Assembly (NCBI RefSeq): GCF_001953875.1
Contig: NZ_MQUR01000007.1
Span: 49,871-113,870, forward strand
DNA length: 64,000 bases
Source of the DNA: Streptomyces amritsarensis
GTDB taxonomy: Bacteria > Actinomycetota > Actinomycetes > Streptomycetales > Streptomycetaceae
Direction: 5' to 3'
The translations under genes were made by a program, and so were the position numbers. Positions 60,095 to 64,000 of this stretch are shown here, piece after piece (the first letter of the stretch is position 1; each line of letters starts with the position of its first letter). The notes beneath the pieces were generated by a model, which had not been told where the DNA came from, did no database searches, and worked only from the letters and a program-made list of their open reading frames with translations.

Positions 60095-60996
60095 CCACCG
60101 TCGACCCCGACACCGCAGTCCCGCCGTCACCGGCGGCCGAAAAGGTGCGCCGACGGGCCGCCGGCGATCCCGTCAAGGCCCTGCTGCACCGGCACCGCAC
60201 GCTGTGCGAGCGGGCCGTGGACCCCCTGGAGATCGCAGCCGGGCTGGAGGCCCACGGGATCACCGACCGCACCGCGGCCCGCTTCCGCCACCGCGACGTC
60301 TTCTCCCTGGCCGAGGAGCTGTACGCACGCAGCCCGCGCGCAGAGGCTCCGGCCGCCGCCCCGGCCCCGGTCCCGGCCGGGCCGTCCGCCCACCGCGCCT
60401 TCGGCTGCGCGCTGCTGCCCGGGGCCCTCGCCGCGGCCGCGGCCGCCGCGGGCCAGGCGTGGGCCGGGCCGGCCGCCGTGGCCGCCGCCGTCGCCGCCCT
60501 GGTGTGGCCGGGGCGGGCCGGCGGAGGCCGCTTCCCCTGGCTCGCGCACCTGCTGGCCGCCGCCGTCGCGGGCTGGGCCGCGTACCGGTACGGCACCGCC
60601 CTCGCGGTCGGCCTCGCGCTGGCCGTCGCCCCCGGTCACCTGCTCGCCACCGCCTTCGCGGCCGGGGCCCGGGCCCGGCTCGGCGGCAGCCGCGCCCTGG
60701 AGGACTTCGCCGACCGGGCCCGCCCGCTGCTGCTCACGGTCGTCGCGGGCTTCACCGCGGCCGCCGCCGGGGCCGCCGCGCTCGCCGGCACACCGCTGCC
60801 GGTGGCCGTGCCGCTCGCCCTGCTGCTCTTCCTGACCCGGCTGCTGCTGCGCCACGGATCCCGCCGCGGACCCGTCGCCGCCGCACTCGCCCTCGCCCTG
60901 ATCCCGGTCCCGGCGGCGGCCACCGCCGCCGCGGCCGCCCTCCTCGTCCACGCCGTCCTCGCCCTGTCCCGCGCATCCGCGCATGCCAGGCCGTGA
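60091..60996 (+). CDS. Integral membrane protein coupled to the PelF-like glycosyltransferase
   Basis: A 301-residue protein. A cytoplasmic N-terminal domain (about 1-85: KALLHRHRTLCERAVDPLEIAAGLEAHGITDRTAARFRHRDVFSLAEELYAR) precedes seven to eight Ala/Leu/Gly-rich membrane helices. I find no family match; it is not recognisable as PelG or a Wzx flippase. Its ATG overlaps the glycosyltransferase stop by four bases, so the two are made together. A role in exporting or anchoring a glycan is inferred from context only. Confidence 0.75.
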   Translation: MTTVDPDTAVPPSPAAEKVRRRAAGDPVKALLHRHRTLCERAVDPLEIAAGLEAHGITDRTAARFRHRDVFSLAEELYARSPRAEAPAAAPAPVPAGPSAHRAFGCALLPGALAAAAAAAGQAWAGPAAVAAAVAALVWPGRAGGGRFPWLAHLLAAAVAGWAAYRYGTALAVGLALAVAPGHLLATAFAAGARARLGGSRALEDFADRARPLLLTVVAGFTAAAAGAAALAGTPLPVAVPLALLLFLTRLLLRHGSRRGPVAAALALALIPVPAAATAAAAALLVHAVLALSRASAHARP

Positions 60997-61129
60997 CGTC
61001 CCCCGGGACCACCGCGCCGACCGCGCCCTGATCCGGCCCGATCGGCAGGACACCGCCCGGGAGCCGACGCCGTGGCGCTCCGCCCGTACCCCGCCCCATC
61101 CGTCCGTCCGTCCGCAAGGAGAAACAGAC

Positions 61130-61168
61130 ATGACCGGCCAGCCAACCAACCAAGGGGTCACGCGATGA
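61130..61168 (+). CDS. 12-codon coupled mini-ORF before the epimerase gene
   Basis: ATG 61130, preceded by a strong AAGGAGAA, opens MTGQPTNQGVTR and stops at 61166-61168, overlapping the epimerase ATG (ATGA). The epimerase has only AAGGGG as its own ribosome site. Ribosomes loading at the mini-ORF could re-initiate on the epimerase, so it may be a translational coupling device rather than a functional peptide. Confidence 0.5.
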   Translation: MTGQPTNQGVTR

Positions 61169-62175
61169 GGGTGCTGCTGATCGGAGCCAACGGATACCTC
61201 GGCCGCTACGTCGCCGACCGGCTGCTCGCCGACCCGGCCGTCCAGCTCACCGCGCTCGGCCGCGGCGACGACGCCGACGTCCGCTTCGACCTCGCCACCG
61301 GCAGCCCCGGAGCGCTCACGCGCTTCCTCGACGCCGTCCACCCCGGCGTCGTCATCAACTGCGCCGGAGCCACCCGGGGCGGGGCCCGCGAACTCACCCG
61401 GCACAACACCGTCGCCGTCGCGACGATCTGCGAGTCCCTGCGCCGCAGCGGCTGCGGGGCCCGGCTCGTGCAGCTCGGCTGCGCCGCCGAGTACGGGCCC
61501 AGCCAGCCCGGATCCTCCACGGCCGAGGACGCCGTCCCGAGACCCGGCGGACCGTACGGCGTCAGCAAACTGGCCGCCACCGAGCTGGTCCTCGGCTCCG
61601 GGCTGGACGCCGTCGTGCTGCGGATCTTCTCTCCCGTCGGCCCGGGCACCCCGGCCGGGTCACCGCTCGGCCGCCTCGCCGAGGCCATGCGCCGCGCGAT
61701 GCAGTCCGGCGACGGCGAGCTCAAGCTCAGCGGCCTCGGAGTGCAGCGCGACTTCGTCGACGTACGGGACGTGGCACGGGCCGTGCACGCCGCATCCCTG
61801 TCCGCCGCCCAGGGCGTGGTGAACATCGGCACCGGCCGCGCCGTCCGGCTGCGCGACGCGGCCGCCGTCCTGGCACGGGTCGCCGGATACGGCGGAGCCC
61901 TGCACGAGCTGGACGTACCGCACGGCGGACCCCAGCAGGCGCACGGGCACCCCGGCCGCCCGGCCGGCCTCGCCTCCATCGGGTCCCCCCGCTCCGAGGC
62001 CACCGCCGAGCAGATGGCCGCCGCGGTCCCCCAGCCGTACCCCTACCCCGACGGCTGCGGGGCCTGGCAGCAGGCCGATGTGCGGACCGCCCGCGACCGG
62101 CTCGGCTGGCGGCCCCGGATCAACCTGGAGGAGTCCCTCGCGGACATCTGGATGGAGGCGGCATGCCGCATCTGA
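61165..62175 (+). CDS. NAD-dependent epimerase/dehydratase (extended SDR)
   Basis: A 336-residue Rossmann protein. VLLIGANGYLGRYVADRLL contains the GxxGxxG NAD(P) site (about 7-13), and YGVSKLAATELVL carries the catalytic Tyr-x3-Lys (about 131-135). QRDFVDVRDVARAV and NIGTGRAVRLRD are typical of sugar-nucleotide epimerases. In Pel and fungal galactosaminogalactan loci a UDP-sugar C4-epimerase makes UDP-GalNAc/UDP-Gal; a similar role is inferred here from gene context. ATG 61165 overlaps the upstream mini-ORF stop. Confidence 0.87.
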   Translation: MRVLLIGANGYLGRYVADRLLADPAVQLTALGRGDDADVRFDLATGSPGALTRFLDAVHPGVVINCAGATRGGARELTRHNTVAVATICESLRRSGCGARLVQLGCAAEYGPSQPGSSTAEDAVPRPGGPYGVSKLAATELVLGSGLDAVVLRIFSPVGPGTPAGSPLGRLAEAMRRAMQSGDGELKLSGLGVQRDFVDVRDVARAVHAASLSAAQGVVNIGTGRAVRLRDAAAVLARVAGYGGALHELDVPHGGPQQAHGHPGRPAGLASIGSPRSEATAEQMAAAVPQPYPYPDGCGAWQQADVRTARDRLGWRPRINLEESLADIWMEAACRI

Positions 62176-62918
62176 CCACTCCGCCGGGGGCCCTGACCTC
62201 AGCCGCGACCGGGGCGGGCCGCCTCGGACTGGGTATCCCCGGCTACGCGCACCCGCTGCTCGCCCCCGTGGAGTGGGCCGAGCTGACCCGCCCCGGCACC
62301 CCGCTGCACTGGGCCGTGCTGAACGTGTCGGACGGCCCGGGCGGGCGGCCCGATCCGCACTGCACCGAAGCGGCGGCGAAGCTGCAGGGCGCGGGCGGCA
62401 CGGTCCTCGGCCATCTCGCGATGCGGGACGGATCGCGCTCCTTCGGGGAGCTGGTCTCCGACGCCCACCGCTTCCGCGACTGGTACGGCGTCGGCGGCTT
62501 CTACCTCGCCGACGCCCCGGCCGACCGGGCGGACCTGGAACCGGTGCGCCGTGTCGTCGACACCCTGCGCGGTCTGGGCGAGGACCTGCGGATCGTCCTC
62601 GGGCACGGCACGCACCCCCACGAGGGCTACGCGGAGGCCGCCGACCAGCTGGTCACCTTCTCCGGGGCGTGGGCCGACTACCGCTGGTCGCAGGTGGCGG
62701 AGTGGACGGCGGACCACCCGCCGGAGCGGTTCTGCCACCTGGTCCACGGGGTGCCGCGCACCCACCTGGAGGAGGCGATGAGGGTGGCCCGCTGGCAGGG
62801 CGCCGGCACGATCTGGTTCACCGACCGCCGCGCGGTCGGGGACCGTGACCCGTGGGCCTCGATGCCCGGGTACTGGGACGAAATCGTCTCACGTATCGGA
62901 ACAGGTGTCTTGGAATGA
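62163..62918 (+). CDS. Spherulin-4/GH135-like protein
   Basis: A 251-residue TIM-barrel-type protein: IPGYAHPLLAPVEWAELTRPGTPLHWAVLNVSDGPGGRPDP is the N-terminal signature of the spherulation-specific family 4, which includes the fungal hydrolase Sph3 (GH135) that cleaves galactosaminogalactan. There is no signal peptide, so it appears cytoplasmic. GFYLADAP retains an Asp, but VLGHGTHPHEGY and LVTFSGAW replace the NPGT- and FE-type positions I associate with catalysis, so activity is doubtful. ATG 62163 overlaps the epimerase end by 13 bases. Confidence 0.82.
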   Translation: MPHLTTPPGALTSAATGAGRLGLGIPGYAHPLLAPVEWAELTRPGTPLHWAVLNVSDGPGGRPDPHCTEAAAKLQGAGGTVLGHLAMRDGSRSFGELVSDAHRFRDWYGVGGFYLADAPADRADLEPVRRVVDTLRGLGEDLRIVLGHGTHPHEGYAEAADQLVTFSGAWADYRWSQVAEWTADHPPERFCHLVHGVPRTHLEEAMRVARWQGAGTIWFTDRRAVGDRDPWASMPGYWDEIVSRIGTGVLE

Positions 62919-62934
62919 AGACGGGCGTGGCAGT

Positions 62935-62965
62935 GTTACGGAGAGAACCACCGTTACGTCGTAAC
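62935..62965 (+). promoter_or_regulatory. Three GTTACG elements upstream of moeZ
   Basis: GTTACG occurs at 62935-62940 and 62953-62958, and reversed (CGTAAC) at 62960-62965, forming the 13-base palindrome GTTACGTCGTAAC. They lie 17-47 bases before the moeZ GTG and could be a regulator site or, if transcribed, part of a leader. Confidence 0.4.
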
Positions 62966-62981
62966 CATCTACGGAGTCCCC

Positions 62982-64000
62982 GTGTCGCTGCCACCCCTGG
63001 TCGAGCCGGCTGCTGAGCTCACCGTTGACGAGGTCCGTCGGTACTCCCGTCACCTGATCATCCCGGACGTCGGGATGGACGGCCAGAAGCGCCTGAAGAA
63101 CGCCAAGGTGCTGGCCGTGGGCGCGGGCGGACTCGGCTCGCCCGCCCTCATGTACCTGGCCGCGGCCGGCGTCGGCACGCTGGGCATCGTGGAGTTCGAC
63201 GAGGTCGACGAGTCGAACCTGCAGCGTCAGATCATCCACAGCCAGTCGGACATCGGCCGCTCCAAGGCCGAGTCCGCCCGCGACAGCGTGCTGGGCATCA
63301 ACCCGTACGTGAACGTGGTCCTTCACGAGGAGCGGCTCGAGGCCGAGAACGTGATGGAGATCTTCAGCCAGTACGACCTCATCGTCGACGGCACGGACAA
63401 CTTCGCCACGCGCTACCTCGTCAACGACGCCTGCGTGCTGCTGAACAAGCCGTACGTGTGGGGTTCGATCTACCGCTTCGACGGCCAGGCCTCGGTCTTC
63501 TGGTCCGAGCACGGCCCCTGCTACCGCTGCCTCTACCCGGAGCCGCCGCCGCCGGGCATGGTCCCGAGCTGCGCCGAGGGCGGCGTCCTGGGCGTGCTCT
63601 GCGCGTCCATCGGCTCCATCCAGGTCACCGAGGCCATCAAGGTCCTCACGGGTGTCGGCGAACCGCTGGTCGGCCGCCTGATGATCTACGACGCCCTGGA
63701 GATGCAGTACCGCCAGGTCAAGGTCCGCAAGGACCCCGACTGCGCGGTGTGCGGCCCGAACGCGACCGTCAAGGAACTCATCGACTACGAGGCCTTCTGC
63801 GGCGTCGTGTCGGAGGAGGCCCAGGAGGCGGCCGCCGGCTCCACGATCACTCCGAAGCAGCTCAAGGAGTGGATCGACGGCGACGAGGCGATCGAGATCA
63901 TCGACGTCCGCGAGGTCAACGAGTACGAGATCGTCTCGATCCCCGGCGCGAAGCTGATCCCCAAGGGCGAGTTCCTGATGGGCACCGCCCTCCAGGACCT
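62982..64000 (+). CDS. moeZ: Adenylyltransferase/sulfurtransferase MoeZ (3' end outside the window)
   Basis: A partial gene of at least 339 codons. The E1-like ThiF/MoeB domain has the nucleotide loop GAGGLGSPA (about 48-56) and the zinc-binding pairs CYRC and CAVC; VLGVLCASIGS lies near the site of adenylate transfer. After about residue 285 a rhodanese-like domain begins (EAIEIIDVREVNEYE) and is cut by the window end before its active-site Cys. MoeZ adenylates and sulfurates carrier proteins such as ThiS, MoaD and CysO for thiamine, molybdopterin and cysteine synthesis. GTG start with ACGGAG upstream. Confidence 0.93.
   Translation, partial: MSLPPLVEPAAELTVDEVRRYSRHLIIPDVGMDGQKRLKNAKVLAVGAGGLGSPALMYLAAAGVGTLGIVEFDEVDESNLQRQIIHSQSDIGRSKAESARDSVLGINPYVNVVLHEERLEAENVMEIFSQYDLIVDGTDNFATRYLVNDACVLLNKPYVWGSIYRFDGQASVFWSEHGPCYRCLYPEPPPPGMVPSCAEGGVLGVLCASIGSIQVTEAIKVLTGVGEPLVGRLMIYDALEMQYRQVKVRKDPDCAVCGPNATVKELIDYEAFCGVVSEEAQEAAAGSTITPKQLKEWIDGDEAIEIIDVREVNEYEIVSIPGAKLIPKGEFLMGTALQD

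Noticed and set aside
1..64000. CRISPR arrays, tRNA or rRNA genes, insertion sequences and prophage genes
   Set aside because: No spaced identical repeats, cloverleaf-like sequences with conserved T-loop, rRNA segments, transposases or integrases were seen on either strand.

Overview
The window is chromosomal DNA of a high-GC actinomycete, almost certainly a Streptomyces. GC is very high with strong third-position GC bias, GTG and TTG starts are common, and GGAGG-type ribosome sites are frequent. It also carries mycothiol biosynthesis (mshB), a BldK-type oligopeptide permease locus and many Streptomyces-type small proteins. I see no rRNA, tRNA, CRISPR array, insertion sequence or prophage gene. 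Nearly all of it looks like vertically inherited core chromosome.

Layout. (1) 0.4-13.2 kb: two tandem five-gene oligopeptide ABC transporter operons (lipoprotein, two permeases, two ATPases), separated by a GNAT acetyltransferase gene. (2) 13.5-17.3 kb: a small membrane protein, mshB, a membrane protein and a large proline-rich membrane-anchored wall-type protein, followed by about 0.4 kb of GC-rich 17-bp repeats. (3) 17.9-29.8 kb: transglutaminase-like and GNAT genes, ferredoxin fdxA, dapC, a lysozyme-like gene, dapE, a LOG-family gene, a FolP2-type DHPS homologue, a DivIVA-domain protein, tag, an enoyl-CoA hydratase, DUF3117, a PAP2-like protein and an O-methyltransferase. (4) 30-40.3 kb: an envelope-stress block, sigE - zinc anti-sigma - htrA - tatB, then mrp, DUF1003, an MgtE-N/CBS protein, a lipoprotein and corA. 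(5) 40.6-52.6 kb: SUFU-like, PHP, MarC, hydrolases, a DEAD-box helicase, a ferritin-like protein, DUF3107, TetR and the DUF3152 putative metalloprotease. (6) 52.6-58.3 kb: a third peptide ABC transporter preceded by a probable leader peptide. (7) 58.4-62.9 kb: a compact four-gene set (PelF-like glycosyltransferase, membrane protein, NAD-dependent epimerase, spherulin-4/GH135-like protein). (8) From 63.0 kb: moeZ, cut by the window end.

Parts 3-4 follow, as I remember it, the Mycobacterium tuberculosis order Rv1202-Rv1211 and Rv1220c-Rv1239c. Parts 5 and 8 follow Rv3206c-Rv3211. In this window the second block is interrupted between the DUF3152 gene and moeZ by about 10 kb holding the third transporter and the glycosyltransferase/epimerase/GH135 set.

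The most interesting points are the Pel/galactosaminogalactan-like gene set, whose spherulin-4 member seems to lack active-site residues; a helicase whose conserved N-terminus can only be reached from a CTG start; a 31-codon probable leader peptide before a transporter operon; a FolP2-type DHPS homologue with an altered substrate loop; an extracytoplasmic-type GGAAC/CGTT promoter before sigE; and several leaderless-looking promoters.
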